DNA from: Mucilaginibacter boryungensis
GTDB taxonomy: Bacteria > Bacteroidota > Bacteroidia > Sphingobacteriales > Sphingobacteriaceae
Assembly: GCF_015221995.1 (NCBI RefSeq)
Contig: NZ_JADFFM010000002.1
Coordinates: forward strand, 1,116,001-1,180,000
Reading direction: 5' to 3'
Length of the DNA: 64,000 bases
The notes under the pieces: model-generated
Seen by the model: only the letters and a program-made list of their open reading frames with translations
Told to the model about the DNA's origin: nothing
Database searches by the model: none
Program-made: the position numbers and the translations under genes
Shown here: piece by piece, positions 1-8,271 of the stretch
Position numbering within the stretch: the first letter of the stretch is position 1
Layout of the letters: each line of letters begins with the position of its first letter

Positions 1-1332
1 AAGTCGGGGAATCTATTAACCCTTAACCGGGCAGGCGGTGCCAACGCGGTAACATTAAGCTATGACGGCTATACCGGCAACCAGCTAACCTCGGTAAAGA
101 ACGGCGCGGCACAATACCGCAGTTATGGTACTTATGACGGTAACGGCAACGCGCCATCGGACGGACAAGGGCATAGCATTGATTATAACCTGTTCAACCT
201 GCCCCGGAACATAAGCAGCCTGAACCTTGGTTACACCTATGATGCAACCGGAAAAAAGCTCAGGAAGACCGTCAACAGCACGGTAACCGAATATATTGAC
301 GGCATCCAGTACACCGGCAGTAATATAGACTTTGTGCAAACGGAGGAAGGGCGTATACTGAACCCAACCGGCACACCGAACTACGAATATACCTTAACCG
401 ACCATCTGGGCAACAGCCGGGTAAGTTTCGACAGCAGCCATGGCGGATTGACGCCTACGCAGACCGATGACTATTACCCCTTCGGCTTAGTCTCTTCACA
501 GCCGAATACAACTAGCCCCAAAAACAACTATCTTTACAATAAGAAGGAGTTGCAGGATGAACTGGGCCAGTACGATTACGGCGCAAGGTTCTATGACCCG
601 GTGATTGGGAGGTGGACGAGTATGGATCCGTTGGCGGAGAAAGGGAGAAGATGGAGCCCCTATAATTATGGCTTTGATAACCCTATGCGGTTTACAGACC
701 CCGATGGAATGTGGCCGGATTGGGGTGACGTTGTGGCATTTGGTAAAGGATTAGGCCAAAGTGCGGTAGGAAGCGTTACCGGAGTTTATAATGCTGTAAG
801 ACATCCAATAAATACTGTCAAAGCAATAGCCAGTCTTGGAACGACTGAAGGTGCAGTAAATATGACAATGGCAGCCGCTGGCGCTGTTCATAAGTTTAAA
901 ACTGGAAACTCCCGAGTAAAGGCCAATATGATTGGTAATGTCGTTGGAGACGTTGCACAATTAGCTATTGGAACAGGAGAAGTTAAGGTTGCGACTGAAT
1001 CAGTGAAAGTAGCAGAAATTGCGGGTGATGTAGAAAAGGTTGGGGGTGTAGCGAATGACGTTAGTAAAGCAAATGATGCTTTTGTGGTTACTAAAGATGG
1101 CGTAGCATTGCCTAAAGGAGAAAAATATGCTATACCTGAAGGAATGGTTGAAAACCCTAATAGACCGGGTTCCTATGGTACGATGGAGAATGGTAAGTTT
1201 AAAGAACAATTGCGAATAGACCCAGCGACCCCTACAGGTAAAAAAGGCCCTGAGGTAAGTCATTATCACTTAGACGGTGGCAAAGAACACCACGTACCAA
1301 ATGGTAATGATCCTGGATTCAATAATCACTAA
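1..1332 (+). CDS. RHS repeat-associated core protein with C-terminal toxin tip (5' end outside window)
   Basis: The reading frame is open from base 1, so only the C-terminal 443 residues are present. YD-repeat sequence leads into the RHS-associated core (YDYGARFYDPVIGRW, then DPLAE and the closing DPDGM at bases 697-711). After DPDGM the remaining ~206 residues are the variable tip, and base composition becomes more AT-rich, as is usual for exchanged polymorphic-toxin tips. The last ~70 residues (YAIPEGMVENPNRPGSYG, LRIDPATP, SHYHLDGGKEHH) look like a compact nuclease-type toxin with a conserved HYH cluster. They resemble a numbered polymorphic-toxin family (possibly Ntox24-like), but I cannot fix the family by eye. 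The next gene begins 1 bp after the stop and is the expected immunity partner. RHS shells enclose the tip and release it into a target cell; that role is family knowledge, not shown here. Confidence 0.9.
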   Translation, partial: KSGNLLTLNRAGGANAVTLSYDGYTGNQLTSVKNGAAQYRSYGTYDGNGNAPSDGQGHSIDYNLFNLPRNISSLNLGYTYDATGKKLRKTVNSTVTEYIDGIQYTGSNIDFVQTEEGRILNPTGTPNYEYTLTDHLGNSRVSFDSSHGGLTPTQTDDYYPFGLVSSQPNTTSPKNNYLYNKKELQDELGQYDYGARFYDPVIGRWTSMDPLAEKGRRWSPYNYGFDNPMRFTDPDGMWPDWGDVVAFGKGLGQSAVGSVTGVYNAVRHPINTVKAIASLGTTEGAVNMTMAAAGAVHKFKTGNSRVKANMIGNVVGDVAQLAIGTGEVKVATESVKVAEIAGDVEKVGGVANDVSKANDAFVVTKDGVALPKGEKYAIPEGMVENPNRPGSYGTMENGKFKEQLRIDPATPTGKKGPEVSHYHLDGGKEHHVPNGNDPGFNNH

Positions 1333-1333
1333 T

Positions 1334-1714
1334 ATGGATTTCAACGAAATTGAATGGCACGATTGCGTGTTGCGAAATATCTACATAGACAGGAGTAATC
1401 CCGGATATCAAGATATAGTTAAATTGAGCATAACGACACCAGACTCAAAGAAATTGAGTATAACGTTTGAAGATGTTTATCATGCTGATTTAAACTTGAA
1501 CTTTAATGTTATAGCTGAAGAAACTATTAGGTCAGCAGAGATTAATTATTCAAGCGATGCTCTTAAAACCATAAAGGAAAAATGGAGACAGTTAAGCGCA
1601 GAAGTAAGTACACTAAAGCAGTTTGAAATAACTACAAACTCTACTAATAGTACAATTACAGTTTATGCGCTAAAGTGCCATATTGACCACGATGACGACT
1701 TAGCTAATGCTTAA
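1334..1714 (+). CDS. Candidate immunity protein for the upstream RHS tip
   Basis: This is a small soluble protein of 126 residues with no signal peptide or membrane segment. It starts with MDFNEIEWHDCVLRNIYIDR and ends in an acidic HIDHDDDLANA tail. The frame stays open upstream, inside the RHS gene, but the ATG at 1334, one base after the RHS stop, gives the sensible start. Position directly downstream of a toxin tip, small size, acidity and low GC are the hallmarks of polymorphic-toxin immunity proteins. The fold looks like an alternating beta/alpha protein; I do not recognise a named family. A strong hairpin terminator follows at once, so toxin and immunity genes probably share one transcript. 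Confidence 0.75.
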   Translation: MDFNEIEWHDCVLRNIYIDRSNPGYQDIVKLSITTPDSKKLSITFEDVYHADLNLNFNVIAEETIRSAEINYSSDALKTIKEKWRQLSAEVSTLKQFEITTNSTNSTITVYALKCHIDHDDDLANA

Positions 1715-1721
1715 CAATGAC

Positions 1722-1746
1722 AAGCCCCTTAACCGGGGCTTTTTTT
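1722..1746 (+). terminator. Rho-independent terminator after the RHS/immunity pair
   Basis: The inverted repeat AAGCCCC / GGGGCTT with a 6-nt loop is followed by a run of T. It separates the first immunity gene from the downstream Imm27 gene. Confidence 0.85.
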
Positions 1747-1756
1747 ATTAAAGACA

Positions 1757-2035
1757 ATGAGAATAACAAAGGATGAAACTAAGATAGTTGGTCATTGGAT
1801 ATTTGACGGCTCAAAAATGATAGCTGATGAAACTTGTAAGCGCATTGATTGGTTGCGAAATAACTATCTGAAACTAATATCGACAGACGGGTCCGGTTGG
1901 CTAAACCTATATCAAGACCCGGAAGATAAAAGATATTGGCAGCTTAACTTTGAACATGGTGAAATGCAAGGCAGTGGGCCTCCAACTTTAATATTGCTAT
2001 CAGAATCAGAAGCTAAAGACAAATATAATGTTTGA
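1757..2035 (+). CDS. Imm27-family immunity protein (orphan)
   Basis: The 92-residue protein carries the diagnostic pattern of the Imm27 family: an N-terminal E-T-K-I-V-G-x-W strand, A-D-E-T-C-x-R-I-x-W-L, S-G-W-x-x-L-Y-x-D-P-x-D-x-R-Y-W, and a G-S-G-P-P-T-L-I segment before the C-terminal alanine/lysine helix. In the family these proteins neutralise toxins delivered by polymorphic-toxin systems. Here it sits after a terminator and has no toxin tip of its own, so it looks like an orphan kept from an earlier tip exchange. The stop is followed by a weak GC-rich hairpin and T run (about 2043-2065). Confidence 0.85.
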   Translation: MRITKDETKIVGHWIFDGSKMIADETCKRIDWLRNNYLKLISTDGSGWLNLYQDPEDKRYWQLNFEHGEMQGSGPPTLILLSESEAKDKYNV

Positions 2036-2063
2036 CAACGAAAAGCCGCTTAATCGGGGGTTT

Positions 2064-2234
2064 TTATGAATGAGCGTAAGCCTTTTGCGCTTTAGTATCT
2101 CGTAGAATGGTATCTATCAAGAAAAACAGCTTCTCCTTAACCGCAGGGCTTAAATCTTCAATATCCTGCAAACGTTGCACAGTCTTTTTATCAAAATGGG
2201 CATTAATGTGGACGTTCCGGGCATATGTTACACC
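2064..2234 (-). pseudogene. C-terminal remnant of an XRE-type regulator
   Basis: The minus strand has a short open frame ending FFLIDTILRDTKAQKAYAHS-stop, preceded by LQDIEDLSPAVKEKL. This is the typical tail of Bacteroidota XRE-family HTH regulators (helix ending in [IV]D..[IL]RD.KA..AYA). A stop codon lies in frame at 2235-2237 and no HTH domain remains upstream, so only the tail survives. A similar tail is seen in the broken HTH gene at 49310-49608. Confidence 0.5.
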
Positions 2235-2559
2235 CTATTCCGTGGCAAAATTGACCACCCGTTTGCTGGCAAAGAGATGCCGCAGATGCATCGGTAGCAT
2301 GACCAAATATAGCGATTTCGCCTTTTCCCCCATCAATACTCCAATTCAGAATTCCTGCTCCGCTCTCTATTAATCGACTTGCCTTGCAACTCAACAACTT
2401 TGTTCTCTGAGCTGTTTAGCGAGCCCACAGTGCCCTTAATTGCCCTTTCCGATGCTGTCACAGTCCAATGGATCTTCCAGAGCCTGGAGGAGGTTCCTTT
2501 TATTTCAACAGCTTCGGGGATTGTCGAGGGCGATCATAACGCGTTAACTGCAAATCAGG
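2235..2559. other. Degenerate intergenic DNA between toxin relics
   Basis: No reading frame in this stretch has convincing protein character on either strand. Short open frames exist, but they show no motif, have erratic composition and are interrupted. I read it as decayed mobile-element and toxin-locus debris between the XRE remnant and the IS21-type end. Confidence 0.4.
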
Positions 2560-2652
2560 GGGTGGTCAGTTTGCTCCGGAATACCCTGGTCAGTTTGAAC
2601 CCGGAATGGGTGGTCTCTTTAAACCGGAATCAGGTGGTCAATTTGAGCGGAT
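2560..2652. repeat. Four tandem ~23-bp repeats, IS21-type element end
   Basis: Four copies of a GGTGGTCAGTTTGnnCCGGAAT-like unit begin at about 2560, 2583, 2607 and 2631. Multiple short direct repeats of this kind form the transposase-binding ends of Bacteroidota IS21-family elements, as I remember them. No IstA or IstB gene remains nearby, so this is a solo end. Its inner boundary abuts an RHS-like frame with no start codon, which suggests the element or its deletion truncated that gene. Confidence 0.55.
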
Positions 2653-3387
2653 TCTCCAGCGTTTCCTATTGACATAACACTAAGATCGTTTGCGCCATAT
2701 AATTGGTTTGGCGGAGGGTTTAAGGGTGACGGTGAAAATCGAAGATTCACTACAAATCCCAATGCGCCCTCAAAGCTTAATGCGAGGGTTCGGGTGGAGA
2801 CAGATGATAATTCTATCAAAAGTATAAGCGGCGGAGCCGCTATAAGCAAAGGTGGGTTTGGTCTTTGGTCAGCGCGCTCGCCTACCGAGGTAGAGGCAAG
2901 CATGTCCGGGAATACTCTAACAATGAACAGTCAGGCTGGAAACCACGCAGCAATACCATTTTTTGATACCAAGGTTGGCAAATGGACGAATGAGGATATT
3001 GATAATGACGCAAAGTTGAAGTTTGCAATATCTAACGGAAAAGATGGGACACAGATTTTAAATATTTCCGGCTCGATAACAGGTGATCACTTTCCTGCAG
3101 GAGAGGGTTTCGCGACTGATGCCAAAGGGAACTCTGTTTTTTTAGGTGTCTCAAATGCAGGAAGCTGGTCTCTTAATTCAACCTTTGCTCCTTATTTCGG
3201 ATTGGCTGGACATGGAGATGCACTGATGTCAACAGTCAATGTTTCGATTGTTGTTAACAAAGACGGTATATTTACAGGGGTAATTGGTGCTGATGGAAAA
3301 ACTATTAATATAAAGGAGTGGAACAAGACCTTTGAAAATCAGCGAACCACACCGTACTCGCAAAGTGTAGGAATGACAATTAAATAA
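2653..3387 (+). pseudogene. 5'-truncated RHS-like C-terminal tip
   Basis: The frame opens just after the IS21-type repeats and reads DITLRSFAPYNWFGGGFKGD, GENRRFTTNPNAPSKL and onward to 3387. The FAP-x-FGGGF-x-GD-x-NR-x-FTT block is a segment I associate with the region behind RHS cores in Bacteroidota tip proteins. There is no plausible start codon before the GTG at 2794, well inside the conserved block, so the upstream shell-coding part is missing. The rest of the frame (about 197 residues) is glycine- and serine-rich and beta-prone (LGVSNAGSWSLNSTFAPYFG). The lipoprotein gene 4 bp downstream could be its immunity partner. If any product is made it would be headless. Confidence 0.6.
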
Positions 3388-3391
3388 TTTT

Positions 3392-3865
3392 ATGAAAAAA
3401 AAGCTTACTATAATTATAGCCTTGGTTTTCTTTGTGTCTTGCAAATTTGCAGAAAAGGAATCTTATATTTTCCCTGAAGGCTTTGTTGGTAATGCAATTA
3501 TATTTACTAATCTAAGGAACGGTGATGAAGAAGTATACGATCATGAAGGGCGTAGATTATACTTAATTTCAACCTCAGGTCTCTTACTCAGCCGTTTTAA
3601 AGAAACTTATGGGGTGATCGATAAGAAGTTTTTTTTTGGAACAAAGCATAAATTAAATAGCGAAATTAAAGGAGTTGAGCCACAGGATAACATTGAATCT
3701 CTAGATAAAGAAAAAACATATGCTTTTTACGGAAATGATGAGACTATTACATTTCCAAATAGCAGAGACACATTGGGTGTACAGGTAATCACCATTTGTA
3801 AACCAAAAGATCTGACTTCTTTTAAGGATGATTTATTTGTAAAACGCATTTTAGGGATCAGATAG
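3392..3865 (+). CDS. Lipoprotein, DUF6843-like; candidate immunity or accessory protein
   Basis: The 157-residue protein has a lipoprotein signal peptide with a lipobox ending V-S-C (cysteine at about residue 17). The mature part opens with a YIFPEGFVGNAIIF motif followed by R-x-Y-L-I-S-T-S-G-L-L, which resembles the DUF6843 pattern of small Bacteroidota lipoproteins. It starts 4 bp after the headless RHS tip, so the two were probably co-transcribed and it may have protected against that tip. The immunity role is inferred from position only. The gene is AT-rich compared with the secretion operon that follows. Confidence 0.65.
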   Translation: MKKKLTIIIALVFFVSCKFAEKESYIFPEGFVGNAIIFTNLRNGDEEVYDHEGRRLYLISTSGLLLSRFKETYGVIDKKFFFGTKHKLNSEIKGVEPQDNIESLDKEKTYAFYGNDETITFPNSRDTLGVQVITICKPKDLTSFKDDLFVKRILGIR

Positions 3866-3962
3866 TGTTTGTGTAAATGAATATTTGTAGAAAAAAAAGG
3901 TTAACTAAAGTTGATTTTTTTCGTATAAATATTTATTAAATTACGCTGGTACAATTAACAAT

Positions 3963-4385
3963 ATGAAACCTTACACAATTTTGATTCGCAAGCGGCTGGA
4001 CGCATATACTTTGACCGAAATATTAGTTGTACTGGTTATCATTGGTATTCTGGTATTATTAGCCCTGCCCAATTTGCTGCCCTTAATCACTAAGGCGAAG
4101 AGCACCGAAGCTAAAGTGCAACTGGAACATATCCAGACCCTGGAAAAAAATTATTTTTTTGAGCATTCCAAATATTCTAAAGATTTAGCCGAAATAGGTT
4201 TTGTTCAGGAAAAGTTGAGTACGGAAGCTAACGGGCGCGCGAACTACCGGATAGAAATTACGGATGCCAGCATTACGGGGTTTACCGCAAAGGCCACCGC
4301 TGTGGTGGATTTTAACGGTAACGGAACCTTTAATGTATGGTCGGTCGACCAGGATAAGAATATCAAAGAAGTTATTCCCGATTAA
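3963..4385 (+). CDS. Type II secretion/type IV pilin-like major pseudopilin (GspG/PilA-like)
   Basis: The protein has 140 residues. A basic leader (KPYTILIRKRLDA) is followed by the class III signal sequence A^YTLTEILVVLVIIGILVL, with the conserved glutamate at mature position +5 and a hydrophobic N-terminal helix. The C-terminal part is a compact beta domain with DFNGNGTFNVWSVDQD, which resembles the metal-binding loop of GspG-type pseudopilins. The residue before the cleavage site is alanine, not the canonical glycine. It is the first gene of a tightly packed operon (peptidase, ATPase, secretin, GspL-like, GspM-like), preceded by a ~100-bp AT-rich upstream region. In the family this subunit polymerises into the periplasmic pseudopilus. 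Confidence 0.85.
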   Translation: MKPYTILIRKRLDAYTLTEILVVLVIIGILVLLALPNLLPLITKAKSTEAKVQLEHIQTLEKNYFFEHSKYSKDLAEIGFVQEKLSTEANGRANYRIEITDASITGFTAKATAVVDFNGNGTFNVWSVDQDKNIKEVIPD

Positions 4386-4386
4386 C

Positions 4387-4911
4387 GTGTTATTACTCCT
4401 AAAAATATCAATTTCCGTCTCGTTGCTTATGATCTTTGTGCAGGATATGAAAAGCAGGGCGGTTTACTGGTTTTTATTCCCCTTGCTTGCCGCTTTTTTT
4501 ATTAGCTGCTATATGTTGCAGCATCATGATTGGGATGGCTTATTGTTAATGGCCGGTGGCAATATAATTTTCTTGATAATACAGTTGCTTGTAATTTCCG
4601 CATGGTTGTCATTCAGGCATCAGCAATGGATAAATATCACCAACGGTTGGCTGGGGTTAGGGGATGTTTTGTTTCTGGCGGCCCTAACGTGTTGCTTTTC
4701 TATTTCAAACTATATCCTGTTTTATGTAGGCAGCCTTATTACTGTTTTAACTATTTGGACATTCGGACAACAATTGCGGATTAATAAGAAACGGCATATT
4801 CCGTTAGCGGGTTTACAAGCCTTGCTATTAATTGGTGTTTTAATTTTTTGTTGGTTTCATGAAGATATCGACCTCACTTCTAATAACTGGCTGCTAAAAA
4901 TATCAAGATGA
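4387..4911 (+). CDS. Prepilin peptidase-like aspartic protease (A24 family, GspO/PilD-like, no methylase domain)
   Basis: This polytopic membrane protein is about 174 residues long. The start is GTG at 4387, two bases after the pilin stop; an ATG at 4429 is the alternative. Two motifs mark the A24 peptidases: Q-D-M-K-S-R near residue 20 and G-L-G-D near residue 97. Their aspartates would form the catalytic pair that cuts prepilin leaders on the cytoplasmic side. The N-terminal zinc/N-methyltransferase domain of classic PilD is absent, so it is a minimal peptidase and may not methylate its substrates. The stop overlaps the start of the ATPase gene (ATGA), implying translational coupling. Confidence 0.85.
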   Translation: MLLLLKISISVSLLMIFVQDMKSRAVYWFLFPLLAAFFISCYMLQHHDWDGLLLMAGGNIIFLIIQLLVISAWLSFRHQQWINITNGWLGLGDVLFLAALTCCFSISNYILFYVGSLITVLTIWTFGQQLRINKKRHIPLAGLQALLLIGVLIFCWFHEDIDLTSNNWLLKISR

Positions 4912-6344
4912 AGGACGCAGTTGAAGATATCCGGTTGCTTTCCGACCAATTACACTGGCTTACCAAAGAACAAGCCTGGCATTACCGCGTATTGCCAAAA
5001 TCAAAAGACCAGCATACTTTTAACCTGTATTGCGATGAAGCGGTCAACATGAAAGATGTAGCTGCCGAACTGGAAATGCTGTTTGGGTTAATTATTAATT
5101 TACAGCCACTTTCTTCAGAACAAATAGCTAGGTTATTATCGCGCCATTATCTCCGTGAAGTAGTGACGGCTGGCCAGCAGCAATTTCAGCTGTCTAACCA
5201 TAAAGATGATTTTTTAGCTGACCTGATCCATGAAGCCAAAAGCTTAAAAAGCAGCGATATCCATATTGAAAGCTATGAAACTAAATGCCGAGTGCGGATA
5301 CGTATCGACGGCATGATGGTGGAAAGATTTTTATTGGAAAGGGATGATTATCCCGCGCTGGTCAACAAAATCAAGATATTGGCCAACCTGGATATCGCCG
5401 AAAAAAGGCTCCCGCAGGATGGCAGGATCAATTTCAAACACCACCAGCAACAGTTTGATATCAGGGTTTCCGTATTGCCTACCTTACACGGCGAGAAAGT
5501 GGTGCTCCGCTTGTTAAGTAACGATGCTACCGAGATTGACCTGAACAAACTGGGTTTTTCGGCTTTTGACCTTGACAACTATCTGCAAGGGGTTAAAAGG
5601 CCCAACGGCATCGTGCTGATCAGCGGACCTACGGGGTCGGGCAAAACGACCACTTTATACGCGACGTTAAAGCTATTAAATAAAGAGACGCGAAATATTC
5701 TAACTATAGAAGACCCGGTAGAATATACCTTAGAAGGGATCAACCAGGTGCAACTCAAGGAATCGATCGGCTTATCGTTTGCGGCTACACTACGCACATT
5801 TTTGCGCCAGGACCCGGACATTATTATGGTAGGGGAGATCAGGGACGTGGAAACGGCCAATATGGCTATCCGCGCGGCCTTAACAGGACATTTGGTTTTA
5901 TCTACCATACATACGAACTCTGCCTGGGGAACGGTATCGCGCCTGATCGATATGGGCGTACCACCGTTTTTAGTGGCCAGTACCTTAAACACTACCGCCG
6001 CGCAGCGGCTGGTGCGCTTGCTTTGCCCGCATTGCAAGAAGGAACAAAAACTGGATGTTAGCTTATATCCCAAACAATTCAAACCTTATCAGCCGGTAAC
6101 AACGCATTATGTGCCTCATGGCTGCGACCAGTGTTATTATACCGGCTATAAGGGTCGGAAAGCGGTTTACGAGATCATTCCCCTGGACCAGGAGCTGGCG
6201 CATGAGATTAAAAACGGGAACATGTATATCCAGGACCAGCTGGCTGAGCGCAGCATACAAACACTGGCAGAGAACGCCTTTCGTTTATTCAGCGGAGGGT
6301 TAACTTCGCTGGAGGAAATATACCCGCTACTATTTAATTACTAA
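4908..6344 (+). CDS. Secretion/pilus assembly ATPase (GspE/PilB-like)
   Basis: The 478-residue protein has the full layout of GspE/PulE ATPases. It has an N-terminal platform-binding region, a linker with SSDIHIE, and Walker A (GPTGSGKTTT, residues ~240-249). The Asp-box region is around ILTIEDPVEY, Walker B is DPDIIMVGEIRD (~302-313), and the His-box region has LTGHLVLSTIHTN. A tetracysteine zinc site is formed by LCPHC (~372) and GCDQC (~404), then YTGYKGR. It hydrolyses ATP at the cytoplasmic face to drive pseudopilus growth. The start codon overlaps the peptidase gene and the secretin follows after 7 bp. All catalytic motifs are intact, so the machine appears functional. Confidence 0.95.
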   Translation: MKDAVEDIRLLSDQLHWLTKEQAWHYRVLPKSKDQHTFNLYCDEAVNMKDVAAELEMLFGLIINLQPLSSEQIARLLSRHYLREVVTAGQQQFQLSNHKDDFLADLIHEAKSLKSSDIHIESYETKCRVRIRIDGMMVERFLLERDDYPALVNKIKILANLDIAEKRLPQDGRINFKHHQQQFDIRVSVLPTLHGEKVVLRLLSNDATEIDLNKLGFSAFDLDNYLQGVKRPNGIVLISGPTGSGKTTTLYATLKLLNKETRNILTIEDPVEYTLEGINQVQLKESIGLSFAATLRTFLRQDPDIIMVGEIRDVETANMAIRAALTGHLVLSTIHTNSAWGTVSRLIDMGVPPFLVASTLNTTAAQRLVRLLCPHCKKEQKLDVSLYPKQFKPYQPVTTHYVPHGCDQCYYTGYKGRKAVYEIIPLDQELAHEIKNGNMYIQDQLAERSIQTLAENAFRLFSGGLTSLEEIYPLLFNY

Positions 6345-6351
6345 ACCTTTT

Positions 6352-8271
6352 ATGATAAAAAAATACGCTGTTTTATTTTTATTGGTGCTGCCTTTCCTGC
6401 ACTGCCTCGCGCAAACACCCGACAGAATAAGTGTGATCGAGGAAAGACTGAATAGTTTAGCTGCCACAGTTCCGGGGTTGAAGCAAACGGTTCAGTTTTC
6501 TGTAACCAATGTTTCGCTGCAGGATTATTTATCCGCCTTAGCCAAATCTAACAGCTTGAGTATCAACGTCGATCCTAAAATTAATATTAGGGTAAACAAC
6601 AATTTAAATAATGTTACCGCGATCAACGTTTTAGTATTTTTGGCAAAGGCCTATAACCTGGATATTACCACGGTTGGATCGATCTTAATGATTACGCCTT
6701 ACCAGGACCCCTCGTTATCGCTAAAGCCGCCGCTCAAGGAAATCAGCGCCAAATATGACCAACTGACAAACACGCTGTCTTTTGAATTAAGCAATGACAG
6801 CCTGGTAGCTGTCGCTCGAAAGATCACCCAGGTTTCCGGTAAAAACTTAGTGGTGCCTTCCGGTTTGCAGGGAAAAAGGATTTCGGGATTTATAAAAAGT
6901 GCGGCTTTTGATGCGGCGGTGGAAAAGCTGGCTTTCTCCAACGACATGAAAATGGTCAAAACCGGGGACAGCTTTTACCTTTTCCAGGCATTGTCCGAGG
7001 GTGAGGAGCTTTATGTAAATGGCGATAAAAATACGTCGGTCAGGCGTAACTTTAAGCCGGCAGGGGGCACTTCAGGCGGTAATATCAACTTGTTCACTAA
7101 AATGGTGGCCGGACAAAAGCTGATCTCGGCTGACGCGACCAATACCCCGTTAGCTGACCTGGTAAAGGCCGCCTCGCAGGAGTTAGGTAAAAATTACTTC
7201 CTGTACAGCGATATTAAAGGGAATATCACCACGCATATTACCGATATTAGTTATGATAATTTTCTAGGCGCTTTATTCCAGGGGACTGACTATACCTATC
7301 GAGAAGAGAACGGGATTTACTTAATAGGTGACCGAAAGCTGGAGGGGCTGCGCGCGCAAAAAGTGATTCAGCTACAAAACCGCTCTATGGATACCGTATT
7401 GGCAATGATTCCCGCCGAATGGAAAAAGGGAGTGGAGATCCATGAATTTCGCGAACAAAACACGCTGTTACTTTCGGGGTCGGGGCCGCAGATCAATGAG
7501 ATACAGTCCCTGGTTAAACAGATCGACCTGCTGGTGCCGATGGTGATGATTGAAGTAACGATGGTGGATATTAACAAGTCACGTACAACGGCTACCGGTA
7601 TCAAACTGGGAGTGGCAGACAGTGTTAAAACGGGCGGCACCATATTACCTGGGGTTAACTTTACGTTCGGCGCGGCGTCCATCAATAATTTACTGGATAA
7701 ATTAGGCGGTTCCTATATGAACCTGGGCCATGTCGTCCCCAATTTTTACGCGACGATCAGCGCCCTGGAATCCCATGGTAATGTCGAAGTGCATTCTATC
7801 CCGAAATTGACTACACTCAATGGGCATACCGCTTCATTGAGCATTGGTAATACACGCTGGTATCTGATACAGACACAAAATGTGCTACCATCAATATCTA
7901 CCCCTACCATAAACTTTACCCAGCAATATAATAAGATCGATGCCAATATGGTGATCAATATTAAACCCATGGTTTCGGGCGATGACCAAATTACGCTGGG
8001 CATTAAAATAGATATCACCGATTTTATAGGCACACCGCCGGTCAATGCCCCGCCGCCAACCTCAACAAGTAAATTCGAATCACTAATTCGTGCGCATAAC
8101 GAAGATATGATCGTACTGGGCGGTTTAGAGCGGACGGTGGAAAGCGATGATAGTTCCGGTACACCAATTCTTTCACGCATACCTATATTAAAATATATTT
8201 TTAGTACCCGCACCATCACCAAGTCGAAAGTGGTAACGCTGGTATTTATTAAACCCACGATCCTTCGTTAA
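6352..8271 (+). CDS. Secretin, outer-membrane channel (GspD/PilQ-like)
   Basis: The 639-residue protein has a signal peptide (cleavage after about LHCLA). The N-terminal part contains an STN-type short domain (LQDYLSALAKSNSL...NVTAINVLVFLA) and a second similar domain near residues 240-350. The C-terminal ~250 residues are the secretin core: VEVHSIPKLTTLNGHTASL, IKPMVSGDDQITLGIKIDI, NEDMIVLGGLER and the closing GTPILSRIPILKYIFS. Secretins form the multimeric outer-membrane pore used by type II secretion and type IV pili. The gene sits between the ATPase (7 bp upstream) and the GspL-like gene, which starts directly at the next base. Confidence 0.93.
   Translation: MIKKYAVLFLLVLPFLHCLAQTPDRISVIEERLNSLAATVPGLKQTVQFSVTNVSLQDYLSALAKSNSLSINVDPKINIRVNNNLNNVTAINVLVFLAKAYNLDITTVGSILMITPYQDPSLSLKPPLKEISAKYDQLTNTLSFELSNDSLVAVARKITQVSGKNLVVPSGLQGKRISGFIKSAAFDAAVEKLAFSNDMKMVKTGDSFYLFQALSEGEELYVNGDKNTSVRRNFKPAGGTSGGNINLFTKMVAGQKLISADATNTPLADLVKAASQELGKNYFLYSDIKGNITTHITDISYDNFLGALFQGTDYTYREENGIYLIGDRKLEGLRAQKVIQLQNRSMDTVLAMIPAEWKKGVEIHEFREQNTLLLSGSGPQINEIQSLVKQIDLLVPMVMIEVTMVDINKSRTTATGIKLGVADSVKTGGTILPGVNFTFGAASINNLLDKLGGSYMNLGHVVPNFYATISALESHGNVEVHSIPKLTTLNGHTASLSIGNTRWYLIQTQNVLPSISTPTINFTQQYNKIDANMVINIKPMVSGDDQITLGIKIDITDFIGTPPVNAPPPTSTSKFESLIRAHNEDMIVLGGLERTVESDDSSGTPILSRIPILKYIFSTRTITKSKVVTLVFIKPTILR

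Noticed and set aside
2107..2397. Overlapping open frames on both strands (about 60-90 codons)
   Set aside because: Unlikely protein composition, no motif, and they overlap relic DNA of an XRE tail; treated as chance frames.
5579..6082. Long minus-strand frame inside the GspE gene
   Set aside because: It is antisense to a gene with intact Walker and zinc motifs; a shadow of its codon bias.
7746..8258. 170-codon minus-strand frame inside the secretin gene
   Set aside because: Antisense to the strongly conserved secretin core; no protein features of its own.
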